A DNA stretch of 12,214 bases from a bacterium (GTDB lineage: Bacteria; Oederibacteriota; Muellerivitia; Muellerivitales; Muellerivitaceae): NCBI GenBank assembly GCA_025980505.1, contig JAICXI010000012.1, positions 1 to 12,214 of the forward strand, given 5' to 3'. Every line of letters begins with the position of its first letter. The first letter of the stretch is position 1. The translations under genes were made by a program, and so were the position numbers. The notes beneath the pieces are model-generated. The model made no database searches, had not been told where the DNA came from, and saw only the letters and a program-made list of their open reading frames with translations. Shown one piece after another: positions 1 through 6,205 of this stretch.

Positions 1-1449
1 GTGCTCCTTGGGCGTCACGTAGCAAAGCATGGCCGTTCCGAACCAGCCGATCATGGCCGCGCCGATGGCGCTGGTGATGTGGTCATAGCCGGGGGCGATG
101 TCGGTGGTCAGGGGGCCCAGGGTGTAAAAGGGGGCCTCGTGGCATTCCTTCAGCTGCCGGTCCATGTTTTCCTTGATCAGGTGCATGGGGACGTGGCCCG
201 GACCTTCGATCATGACCTGCACGTCGTGTTTCCATGCCGTTTGGGTCAGCTCGCCCAGGGTTTTCAGTTCGGAGAACTGCGCCTCGTCGTTGGCGTCCTC
301 GATGGAACCCGGCCTCAACCCGTCGCCCAGGCTGAAGGAAACGTCATAGGCCTTCATGATTTCGCAAATTTCCTCGAAATGGGTGTAAGTGAAGTTTTCC
401 CGGTGGTGGGCCAGGCACCATTTGGCGTGGATGGAGCCGCCCCTTGAGACGATGCCCGTCCGGCGGTAAGCCGTCAAGGGCACGTAACGCAACAGGACAC
501 CGGCGTGGATGGTGAAATAATCCACTCCTTGTTCGGCCTGCTCGATCAAGGTATCCCGGTAGATTTCCCAGGTCAAATCCTCGGCCACGCCGCCCACCTT
601 TTCCAAAGCCTGGTAAATGGGCACGGTGCCCACCGGAACGGGCGAGTTTCGGATGATCCATTCGCGGGTCTCATGGATGTGCTTGCCGGTGGAAAGGTCC
701 ATCAGGGTGTCCCCTCCCCACCGCACGGACCAGATCAGTTTTTCCACTTCTTCCTCGATGGAGGAAGCCACCGCCGAATTGCCGATGTTGGTGTTGATCT
801 TCACCAGGAAATTGCGGCCGATGATCATGGGTTCCACTTCGGGGTGGTTGATGTTGGAAGGGAGGATGGCCCGTCCCCGGGCCACCTCGTCGCGGACGAA
901 CTCGGGCGTGATCACCTTGGGCATGACGGCGCCCAGGGGCTGTCCGGGATGGAAGCGGCCCTTCTCGGCCCTTTCCTCGGACAACTGGTTTTCCCGGATG
1001 GCCACGAATTCCATTTCGGGGGTGATGATGCCCTTCTTGGCGTAATGCATCTGGCTCACATTGGAGCCTTTTTTCGCCCTCAGGGGTTTACGGCGGGCTT
1101 CCGCCGGGAAAGCTTCGATTCCGGGCGCGGGCTTTTCTTGGTAAGCGGGTTCGACTTCTTCCACGTCCCCCCGTTCCAAAATCCAAGGATGACGGAGGGG
1201 ATCCAAACCCTTCCGCAAATCGATGGCGATTTGGGGGTCGGTATAGGGTCCGCTGGTGTCGTACACGCAGAGGGGGAGGTTTGCCTCCTCGCCTTTCCCG
1301 GTTTTGGTGGGGCTCAACTGGATTTCCCGCAGGGGGACGTGGAGGTGGTGGATTTTACCCGGAACATAACGTTTGCGGGAACCAGGGAAAGGCCGGCGCG
1401 TGATCCCCTCCGGCAAGGGGTGTTTTCCGTTTCCGTTGTTTTTTCCCAT
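1..1449 (-). CDS. thiC: Phosphomethylpyrimidine synthase ThiC (C-terminus cut by window edge)
   Basis: ThiC is the radical-SAM enzyme that rearranges aminoimidazole ribotide into HMP-P, the pyrimidine precursor of thiamine, in the cytoplasm. The minus frame is open for 483 codons and runs off position 1. Recognisable ThiC blocks are NINHPE, INTNIGNSAV, GTVPIYQ (about residue 274), DYFTIHAGV, GDGLRPGS (about 368-375) and EGPGHVPMH (about 415). The N-terminal extension typical of the long bacterial form is present. The C-terminal CxxCxxxxC iron-sulfur motif should lie beyond the window, so it cannot be checked. The ATG at 1449 is chosen because a GAGGAAG Shine-Dalgarno sits 3-9 nt upstream. An in-frame ATG at 1461 has no such site. 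The gene lies 164 bp downstream of thiD2, and the spacer may be a regulatory leader. Confidence 0.97.
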   Translation of the reverse strand, partial: MGKNNGNGKHPLPEGITRRPFPGSRKRYVPGKIHHLHVPLREIQLSPTKTGKGEEANLPLCVYDTSGPYTDPQIAIDLRKGLDPLRHPWILERGDVEEVEPAYQEKPAPGIEAFPAEARRKPLRAKKGSNVSQMHYAKKGIITPEMEFVAIRENQLSEERAEKGRFHPGQPLGAVMPKVITPEFVRDEVARGRAILPSNINHPEVEPMIIGRNFLVKINTNIGNSAVASSIEEEVEKLIWSVRWGGDTLMDLSTGKHIHETREWIIRNSPVPVGTVPIYQALEKVGGVAEDLTWEIYRDTLIEQAEQGVDYFTIHAGVLLRYVPLTAYRRTGIVSRGGSIHAKWCLAHHRENFTYTHFEEICEIMKAYDVSFSLGDGLRPGSIEDANDEAQFSELKTLGELTQTAWKHDVQVMIEGPGHVPMHLIKENMDRQLKECHEAPFYTLGPLTTDIAPGYDHITSAIGAAMIGWFGTAMLCYVTPKEH

Positions 1450-1452
1450 GGA

Positions 1453-1459
1453 CTTCCTC
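1453..1459 (-). promoter_or_regulatory. Ribosome binding site of thiC
   Basis: GAGGAAG on the minus strand lies just before the ATG at 1449. It decides between that start and the in-frame ATG at 1461, which would overlap this site and has no SD of its own. Confidence 0.75.
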
Positions 1460-1613
1460 ATCTCTAGATTTCACGGCAAGGGCCCCGCCCGGAGCAGCGG
1501 CGAAAGACTGTCCCGCGGCGCCGGATCGGCTTTCCTGCAACTCCAAATCAGGGTTGGAGGCGAAGTGAAATCAGCATACCGGCGCTTCCGGTGGATTGCA
1601 ACGGCAACCCCGG

Positions 1614-2036
1614 TTAAGCCGGCAGCCCTTCCTCGACCCGATAACATTCATAGCGAAGGCGTTTAAAACGGGCGGAGGCGGGATGTTTCAGCAATTTGGA
1701 AAATTCCTCCAGGGACCGCAGGGCTTCCTGAGCCCTCTTTAAATTCGCCCTTAAAAGCTCCCGGGGATTGGAGCGAACCTTTTCCCTTTTTTCGACGTTA
1801 CCCCGTCCCAGGTCCTTTTCAACGTTCCGTGCGGCGGCGCGCAGTTCCGCGGATTTGAACAGGGTCTTCTCGGCCGCAGTCACTTCGTGGCGCATTTTCT
1901 TTAAGCGGTTCAAAAGGCGGGGATCATCCAGGACAAACCGGGCCACATCCTCGGCCACGCGGAACCCTTCCCGGGCCCGGTTGCAATTGGCGTCCAATGC
2001 GCGCAAAGCCGGAAGGATGTCTTGAAGTGTCTTCAC
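1614..2036 (-). CDS. thiD2: ThiD2-family protein, probable HMP-P kinase (stand-alone)
   Basis: This 140-residue protein matches the ThiD2 domain, a small helical domain often fused to the N-terminus of ThiE. Family members are described as HMP-P kinases that can replace the unrelated ThiD. Visible family blocks are LDANCNRAREGFRVAEDVARF (residues 14-34, central motif NRAREG.RV.ED), the NVEKDLGRG stretch (71-79) and LKRAQEALRSLEEFSKL (99-115). No ThiE domain follows: a TAA stop comes directly after residue 140, so this copy is free-standing. The GTG start at 2036 is supported by GGGGAGG 9 nt upstream. The gene sits between the comB-like gene (69-bp gap) and thiC, whose product HMP-P would be its substrate. 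The family call is strong; kinase activity is inferred from family and context. Confidence 0.86.
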   Translation of the reverse strand: MKTLQDILPALRALDANCNRAREGFRVAEDVARFVLDDPRLLNRLKKMRHEVTAAEKTLFKSAELRAAARNVEKDLGRGNVEKREKVRSNPRELLRANLKRAQEALRSLEEFSKLLKHPASARFKRLRYECYRVEEGLPA

Positions 2037-2042
2037 GGAAAA

Positions 2043-2060
2043 CCGCCTCCCCAGGGGCGG
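2043..2060 (-). promoter_or_regulatory. Hairpin enclosing the thiD2 Shine-Dalgarno
   Basis: In the minus-strand RNA, CCGCC (2060-2056) can pair with GGCGG (2047-2043). The GGGGAGG that serves as SD for the GTG start at 2036 then falls in the loop and 3' arm. The stem is 5 bp with one further pair beyond a mismatch, so it is a plausible but unproven translational switch. Confidence 0.35.
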
Positions 2061-2105
2061 ACGGCCGGAAACCGCTTCGAAAGCTGTCGGGCGGCGCGGC
2101 AGGCC

Positions 2106-3188
2106 TTACTTCACCTTTTTGATCATCTTGACGACCGGAGTCGCCACGGTTTTCTTGCTGAACATCGGTTTGGGAACCGACACTTTTTTAGGTTTCACCG
2201 GGGCGCCCTTGGTTTCCGGCTTCTTGGAGGCGGGTGCCTTCTCGGCCTTTTTTTCCTTTTCCGCGCCCTTCTTATCTTCGGTCTTCTTGTCCTCGGCCTT
2301 CTTGTCGTCGCGCCCATGGGCGCCCTTCTTGCCCGTCTTTTCCATGCCCGGCACCGGGTGCTCGGGGTTCTTGGGGAAAAGCGGCACGGTCACCTTGATG
2401 GACTTGCCCTTTTGGGCGGCGGAAGCCGCCTTGGCTTTGGCGTCGTCGAGGAATTTCTTGGGTTTGGGCGTGTCCTCCCGCAGGAACAAATCGTCCTTGA
2501 GGTAGGGGACCGCCGAAATACGGTTGAGCTTGGAGGCGAAATCCAGGTCCTTGGCGAAGCCCTTCTGGATCAATTCCTTTCCCTCCGGGGATTCCTTCAA
2601 AAGTTCAAGGATCCGTCCCTGCCAGGGTTTATAGAGGGCGATGGCGTCCTTGGCGCTCTCCGCCAGGACAATGGGGTTGGACCCCAGGGTGCTTTGGAGG
2701 AAATCCACCAACATGCCGGCGAAAGCCGAGTCCTCCGGGCCCCCGGCGCTGACGATCACCACATCCCTTTTTCCCCGCAGGCAGGAGTCGTAAACCTCGC
2801 TTAAATTGACGAAGGAACCCAGGATGACGTATTTGGCGTTCTTCAATATCTTCAAGGGCGAAGGCGTGCTGAAGCAAACGACGCGGCCCTTGACCTTTTC
2901 GCGGCTGGAGTCCAAGGGTGAACCGCCCAAGTGGAATCCGGGAATCTTTTCCCAGTCCCTTTCCCCGGCCAGCAGCCCTTCCCCGCGTTTTTGCTTTTCG
3001 AACATTCTTTTGGCCGTGCCCGGTTCGGGGCAAAACGCGACGCCTTCGGCGCCGTGGTAGAAGTAGACTGGAATGGTCGTGGAGGCCCTCAGTACGTCGG
3101 CTAAAACCACCGTGGCATTCTGGATGACCGTCGGCTTTACGTCTTTCGGATTGAAATAAACGGTTATTTTCAATTTTCGCTCCAACAT
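2106..3188 (-). CDS. 2-phosphosulfolactate phosphatase (ComB)-like protein with long lysine-rich tail
   Basis: ComB removes phosphate from 2-phosphosulfolactate in sulfolactate and coenzyme M synthesis, and homologues are widespread in bacteria that make no coenzyme M. Residues 6-235 carry the fold's hallmarks: VVLADVLRASTTI (27-39), GLLAGERDW (71-79), GFHLGGSPL (84-92, usually GNSP) and VILGSFVN (121-128). The usual TNGT segment is replaced by STPSP (107-111). Residues 240-360 form a low-complexity tail rich in Lys, Ala, Glu and Pro, including DKK/EDKK-type repeats at 294-318, which is not part of the roughly 240-residue family fold. There is no signal peptide or membrane helix. The ATG at 3188 has only a weak SD-like purine run (GAAGAA). 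The substrate is uncertain because motif positions differ. The gene lies upstream of thiD2 and thiC but has no known thiamine role. Confidence 0.8.
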   Translation of the reverse strand: MLERKLKITVYFNPKDVKPTVIQNATVVLADVLRASTTIPVYFYHGAEGVAFCPEPGTAKRMFEKQKRGEGLLAGERDWEKIPGFHLGGSPLDSSREKVKGRVVCFSTPSPLKILKNAKYVILGSFVNLSEVYDSCLRGKRDVVIVSAGGPEDSAFAGMLVDFLQSTLGSNPIVLAESAKDAIALYKPWQGRILELLKESPEGKELIQKGFAKDLDFASKLNRISAVPYLKDDLFLREDTPKPKKFLDDAKAKAASAAQKGKSIKVTVPLFPKNPEHPVPGMEKTGKKGAHGRDDKKAEDKKTEDKKGAEKEKKAEKAPASKKPETKGAPVKPKKVSVPKPMFSKKTVATPVVKMIKKVK

Positions 3189-3292
3189 TTCTTCGTTGAT
3201 TTAGAGACGGTAACAAGAACCCGATTGGCTACCAAGACCCGGAGGCGCAGCTTTAAATCCATATTTGCTTTTCCCGGTTTTTCGGGTTTCAG

Positions 3293-3316
3293 CTGTGTCT
3301 TCGTGCCTCTGTGGTT
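3293..3316. repeat. Decayed octamer tandem repeat in spacer
   Basis: Three consecutive 8-bp units (3293-3300, 3301-3308, 3309-3316) fit the consensus YYGTGNYT on the plus strand. From memory, similar 'CTTCGTGCCT…TGTGGT' strings recur in intergenic DNA of many environmental bacteria. The element lies in the 202-bp spacer between accC and the comB-like gene. Confidence 0.55.
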
Positions 3317-3359
3317 GAGTATTGTTACAGCTTCTTAATGGTAATAAACGCCCTTCATC

Positions 3360-3380
3360 GGCAAACCCGGCTGGGTTGCC
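3360..3380 (-). terminator. Hairpin after accC, possible terminator
   Basis: On the minus strand, 11 nt past the accC stop, GGCAACCC and GGGTTTGCC form a stem with one bulge around an AGCC loop. Only a weak T-rich stretch (TTTATT) follows some 10 nt later, so intrinsic termination would be inefficient. The rest of the 3189-3390 spacer holds the octamer repeat and no convincing promoter. Confidence 0.4.
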
Positions 3381-3390
3381 GTCACTGGAC

Positions 3391-4764
3391 TTATTTCGCG
3401 TCCTCGCCCTTGTCCGCCTTTTTGTTCTTCATGAATTTCTCGACGAAATGGGTCGAATAATTCCCCCGCTTGAAGGATTCGCTTTCCAGGATCACCTTCA
3501 GGAAGTTCGTGGTGGTATAGATGCCTTCCACCACCAGTTCGTCCAGGGCCCGCACCATCCGGCGGATGGCGGCCTGGCGGTTGGGCGCGTGTACGATGAT
3601 CTTGGCCAGCATCGAATCGTAATAAGGCGGGACCTTGTAACCCTGGTACAAGTGGGTGTCCACCCGCACCCCCGGTCCTCCCGGAACGTGGTAAGTCGTG
3701 ATGACGCCCGGCGAAGGCCGGAAGTTGTCGTCCGGGTTCTCCGCGTTGATGCGGCACTCAATGGCGTGGCCTCGGGGCTCCAAGTTGTCTTTGGAGACGG
3801 AAAGACGCTCGCCGGCGGCGATCTTGATTTGTTCCTTGATGATGTCCACCCCCATCGTGAGCTCGGTCACAGGGTGTTCCACTTGGACCCGGGTGTTCAT
3901 TTCCATGAAGTAAAAATCGCCGGTTTTATCCATCAAAAACTCGATGGTGCCCGCGGAAGTGTAATGCACTTCCTTGGCCAGTTTCAGGGCGTATTTACAG
4001 ACCTTTTTCCGCTGGCGGGCGGTCAACACGGGCGAAGGGGCTTCTTCAATAAGCTTTTGATGGGACCGCTGGATGGTGCAATCCCTTTCCCCCAGGTGCA
4101 CCACGTGGCCGTACTCGTCGCCCAGGATCTGGACTTCGATGTGCCGGGGCTCCTCAATGTATTTCTCGATGTAAACCTCGGGGTTGCCGAAAGCCGCTTC
4201 CGCCTCGGCGCGGGCCGTCTGACAGGCCTGGGTCAGGGAAAGGTCCGTGTGGGCCACCCGCATGCCCTTGCCGCCGCCGCCGGCGGAGGCCTTGATGATG
4301 ACCGGGTACTTGATGGCCTTGGCCACGGCCAGGGCGTGCTTTTCGTCCTTCACCGGCCCGTCGCTGCCCGGCGTGGTGGGGGTTCCGGCCTTCTTGGCCG
4401 TGCGGATGGCCGCCACCTTGTCGCCCATGAGCCGCATGACCTCGGGCTTGGGGCCGATGAACTTGATCTGGCAGCTGTCGCAGACCTCGGCGAAGTGGGC
4501 GTTCTCGGCCAGGAACCCGTAGCCCGGGTGGATGGCCTCAGCGTCCGTGATTTCCGCCGCGCTGATGAGGGCGGGAATGTTGAGGTAGCTTTCCTTGCTG
4601 GAGGCCCGGCCGATGCAGACACTCTCATCCGCCAGGTGCACATGGAGGGAGTCGGCGTCGGCTTCGGAGTAAACCGCCACGGTCTTCACGCCCAGTTCCT
4701 TGCAGGCGCGGATAATGCGTAGGGCGATTTCCCCCCGGTTGGCGATCAAAATTTTGTTGAACAT
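3391..4764 (-). CDS. accC: Biotin carboxylase, acetyl-CoA carboxylase subunit
   Basis: AccC carboxylates the biotin on AccB using ATP and bicarbonate, the first half-reaction of malonyl-CoA synthesis for fatty acids. The 457 residues contain the N-terminal domain (KILIANRGEIA, 4-14; HPGYGFLAEN, 79-88), the ATP-grasp glycine loop KASAGGGGKGM (158-168), the QRSHQK segment (232-237), catalytic EMNTR.QVEHPVTE (288-301, with E288, N290, R292 and E296) and R338. Length and residue numbering match the Escherichia coli enzyme almost exactly. The ATG at 4764 follows AAGGA by 4 nt. The frame stays open upstream to an ATG at 4968, but that part would run through accB in another frame and is not real. 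It lies 71 bp downstream of accB, with which it is expected to be co-transcribed. The last 12 residues are lysine-rich. Confidence 0.98.
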   Translation of the reverse strand: MFNKILIANRGEIALRIIRACKELGVKTVAVYSEADADSLHVHLADESVCIGRASSKESYLNIPALISAAEITDAEAIHPGYGFLAENAHFAEVCDSCQIKFIGPKPEVMRLMGDKVAAIRTAKKAGTPTTPGSDGPVKDEKHALAVAKAIKYPVIIKASAGGGGKGMRVAHTDLSLTQACQTARAEAEAAFGNPEVYIEKYIEEPRHIEVQILGDEYGHVVHLGERDCTIQRSHQKLIEEAPSPVLTARQRKKVCKYALKLAKEVHYTSAGTIEFLMDKTGDFYFMEMNTRVQVEHPVTELTMGVDIIKEQIKIAAGERLSVSKDNLEPRGHAIECRINAENPDDNFRPSPGVITTYHVPGGPGVRVDTHLYQGYKVPPYYDSMLAKIIVHAPNRQAAIRRMVRALDELVVEGIYTTTNFLKVILESESFKRGNYSTHFVEKFMKNKKADKGEDAK

Positions 4765-4804
4765 GTTTTCCTTTTTAAAAGCCGGCCGGTTCAAGCCCTG
4801 TTGT

Positions 4805-4832
4805 AAGCTGTCGGCTATCGGCTGTGAGCTGT
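4805..4832. repeat. Heptamer tandem repeat between accB and accC
   Basis: Four contiguous 7-bp units (4805-4811, 4812-4818, 4819-4825, 4826-4832) fit NRGCTRT on the plus strand, and a partial unit lies at the accB stop. The array fills much of the 71-bp spacer and ends 3 bp from the accB stop codon. Confidence 0.7.
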
Positions 4833-4835
4833 CTT

Positions 4836-5399
4836 TTAGCTGGGATCGATGATGATCAGGGGTTGGTTGAACTCGACGGCCTGGCCGTTTTGCACGAGGA
4901 TCTTCACAACCTTCCCCGCCACCTCGGCCTTCACCTCGTTCATGAGCTTCATGGCTTCGACGATGCAATAAACCTGGCCCACGGCGACCTTGTCGCCTTC
5001 CTCCACGAAGGACTTGGCGTCCGGTGCGGGGGCGCGGTCAAAGGTGCCCACCATGGGGGAGTTCAAGGTCGCGGTGTTGTCCGCCTTGGCCCCGCCGGCC
5101 GGCGGAGGCGCCGCGGCGGCCGCCGCGGGGGAAGCCGGCGCCGAAGACGCCGCCACCGGCATGGCCGGAGCGGCGGCCGGAGCGGCCGAGAAGGGCATTC
5201 CCGGTCCCCGGCGAAGGTGGATCTTGATGCCGCCTTGCTCAAAACTCAATTCGCTGATATCAGCCTCGTTCATCAGGTGGATGACGTCCTGTACCAAGGC
5301 CAGCTTGGGGCTTACCTTCACCTTCTTGGCCTCGGCCCCATCGCCTTTCTTCTTTTTTTCGGCCTTGGGGCTTTCACTCTTCTCAGGGCTTGTCGGCAT
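4836..5399 (-). CDS. accB: Biotin carboxyl carrier protein of acetyl-CoA carboxylase
   Basis: AccB carries biotin between biotin carboxylase (AccC) and carboxyltransferase. The 187-residue protein has the expected order: an N-terminal segment, an Ala/Pro-rich flexible linker (about 70-105) and a C-terminal biotinyl domain with NSPMVGTF (113-120) and the biotinylation motif EAMKLMNE, placing the biotinyl lysine at K151. It ends IIIDPS, close to family norm. Residues 6-28 form an unusual lysine- and glutamate-rich extension before the conserved start of the family around residue 32, making the protein somewhat longer than the roughly 155-residue E. coli form. The ATG at 5399 has AAGGAG 6 nt upstream. 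It lies 48 bp after efp and 71 bp before accC, the common efp-accB-accC arrangement. Confidence 0.97.
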   Translation of the reverse strand: MPTSPEKSESPKAEKKKKGDGAEAKKVKVSPKLALVQDVIHLMNEADISELSFEQGGIKIHLRRGPGMPFSAAPAAAPAMPVAASSAPASPAAAAAAPPPAGGAKADNTATLNSPMVGTFDRAPAPDAKSFVEEGDKVAVGQVYCIVEAMKLMNEVKAEVAGKVVKILVQNGQAVEFNQPLIIIDPS

Positions 5400-5447
5400 T
5401 CGGCGCTCCTTTCCCTAATAAAACGGCTGGACGGCGGATTGGGGGAA

Positions 5448-6005
5448 TCAGGCTCTTTCCAGGTATTCCCCGGTTCTGGTATCGACCTTGATAACGTCCC
5501 CTTCCTTCACGAAAAGGGGGACTTGAATGGTGGCGCCGGTCTCCAAGGTGGCGGGTTTGCTGGCCCCCGACACCCGGTCGCCCTTGATGCCCGGCTCGGA
5601 GGAAACGATCTTGAGGTTGATGGTGATGGGCAGCTTGACGCTGATGGGGCGGTCTTTATAAAAGAGGATTTCAATGGCCGTTTCTTCCTTCAGCCATTGG
5701 TACCCTTCCCCCACTTCATCTTCGGTCAGTTCCAGTTGCTCGTAGGTTTCAGTATCCATGAAGATGAATTTATCGCCCTGCTTATACAGGTACTGCATCT
5801 CTTTTTCTTCAACCGGGGGTTCGGGCACCTGTTCCCAGCTATCCAGCGTTCTATCCGTCACCGTCCCTTGTTCGACGTTTTTAAGCTTCAAACGGACAAA
5901 ACCTCCACCCTTGCCAGGCTTCACGTGTTGATAGGAAACCACGCGGTAAAGAATTCCGTCAAATTCGGCCAAATTTCCGGCCCGAAGATCGTTCACGCTG
6001 ATCAT
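5448..6005 (-). CDS. efp: Translation elongation factor P
   Basis: EF-P binds stalled ribosomes between the P and E sites and promotes peptide-bond formation at polyproline stretches. All three domains are present in 185 residues. The domain I loop KPGKGGGF places the tip lysine at K32, the residue that is modified in many bacteria. The domain III signature ends in DTRTGEYLERA, the canonical C-terminus. The ATG at 6005 is chosen over one 27 bp upstream because GGAGGAG lies 5 nt before it and because MISVNDLRAG is a typical EF-P start. A sigma70-like promoter at 6126-6154 precedes it with a leader of about 115 nt. It is the first gene of the efp-accB-accC unit. No EpmA or EpmB modification gene is in the window. 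Confidence 0.98.
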   Translation of the reverse strand: MISVNDLRAGNLAEFDGILYRVVSYQHVKPGKGGGFVRLKLKNVEQGTVTDRTLDSWEQVPEPPVEEKEMQYLYKQGDKFIFMDTETYEQLELTEDEVGEGYQWLKEETAIEILFYKDRPISVKLPITINLKIVSSEPGIKGDRVSGASKPATLETGATIQVPLFVKEGDVIKVDTRTGEYLERA

Positions 6006-6030
6006 TAAAACTCCTCCAAAGGCCTGGGGC

Positions 6031-6097
6031 AAAAACCCTTATTTTTTATGCATATTTCAGCCCTTCGCCAAAAAAACCCTTATTTTTTGCGGGTTTT
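6031..6097 (-). repeat. 17-bp direct repeat and hairpin in the efp leader
   Basis: AAAAACCCTTATTTTTT occurs on the plus strand at 6031-6047 and exactly again at 6072-6088, 41 bp apart. The second copy is also the left arm of an inverted repeat (AAAACCC 6073-6079, GGGTTTT 6091-6097, 11-nt loop). Both copies would be transcribed in the efp leader. Confidence 0.7.
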
Positions 6098-6125
6098 GAG
6101 CGTTTTTCTAGGCAAAAGAGGCGGC

Positions 6126-6154
6126 ATTTTAGCGGAAAGTACCCCATCCGTCAA
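6126..6154 (-). promoter_or_regulatory. Sigma70-type promoter for efp-accB-accC
   Basis: On the minus strand, TTGACG (6154-6149) and TAAAAT (6131-6126) are separated by exactly 17 bp. Each matches the sigma70 consensus at five of six bases. Transcription would start near 6119, giving a leader of about 115 nt before the efp ATG. Confidence 0.75.
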
Positions 6155-6170
6155 ACCAATGCGCCTCGAC

Positions 6171-6205
6171 GGGAAATAAAAAATAAAAAAAGGCTGAATA
6201 TTCAG
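6171..6205 (-). terminator. Weak terminator-like palindrome after the pseudouridine synthase
   Basis: The perfect palindrome CTGAATATTCAG (6205-6194, minus strand) overlaps the stop codon of the rluA-like gene and is followed by a run of thymines (TTTTTTTATTTTTT). The stem is short and AT-rich, so termination would be weak. It sits just ahead of the efp promoter, where a transcript end is expected. Confidence 0.4.

Noticed and set aside
505..1467. Long plus-strand open frames opposite thiC and, likewise, opposite accC and accB
   Set aside because: The opposite strand encodes recognised proteins, the plus-strand translations show no family features, and they have no ribosome sites of note.
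3189..3260. Promoter for the comB-like, thiD2, thiC genes
   Set aside because: I looked on the minus strand for -35 and -10 boxes with 16-18 bp spacing and found none better than chance, so no promoter is called.
3271..3288. CCCGG…CGGG inverted repeat in the spacer before the comB-like gene
   Set aside because: Only a 4-bp stem and no following T-tract, so it is not supported as a terminator or operator.
4765..4968. N-terminal extension of accC to an ATG at 4968
   Set aside because: It would overlap accB in another frame and add 68 residues absent from biotin carboxylases. ATG 4764 has an SD and matches the family start.
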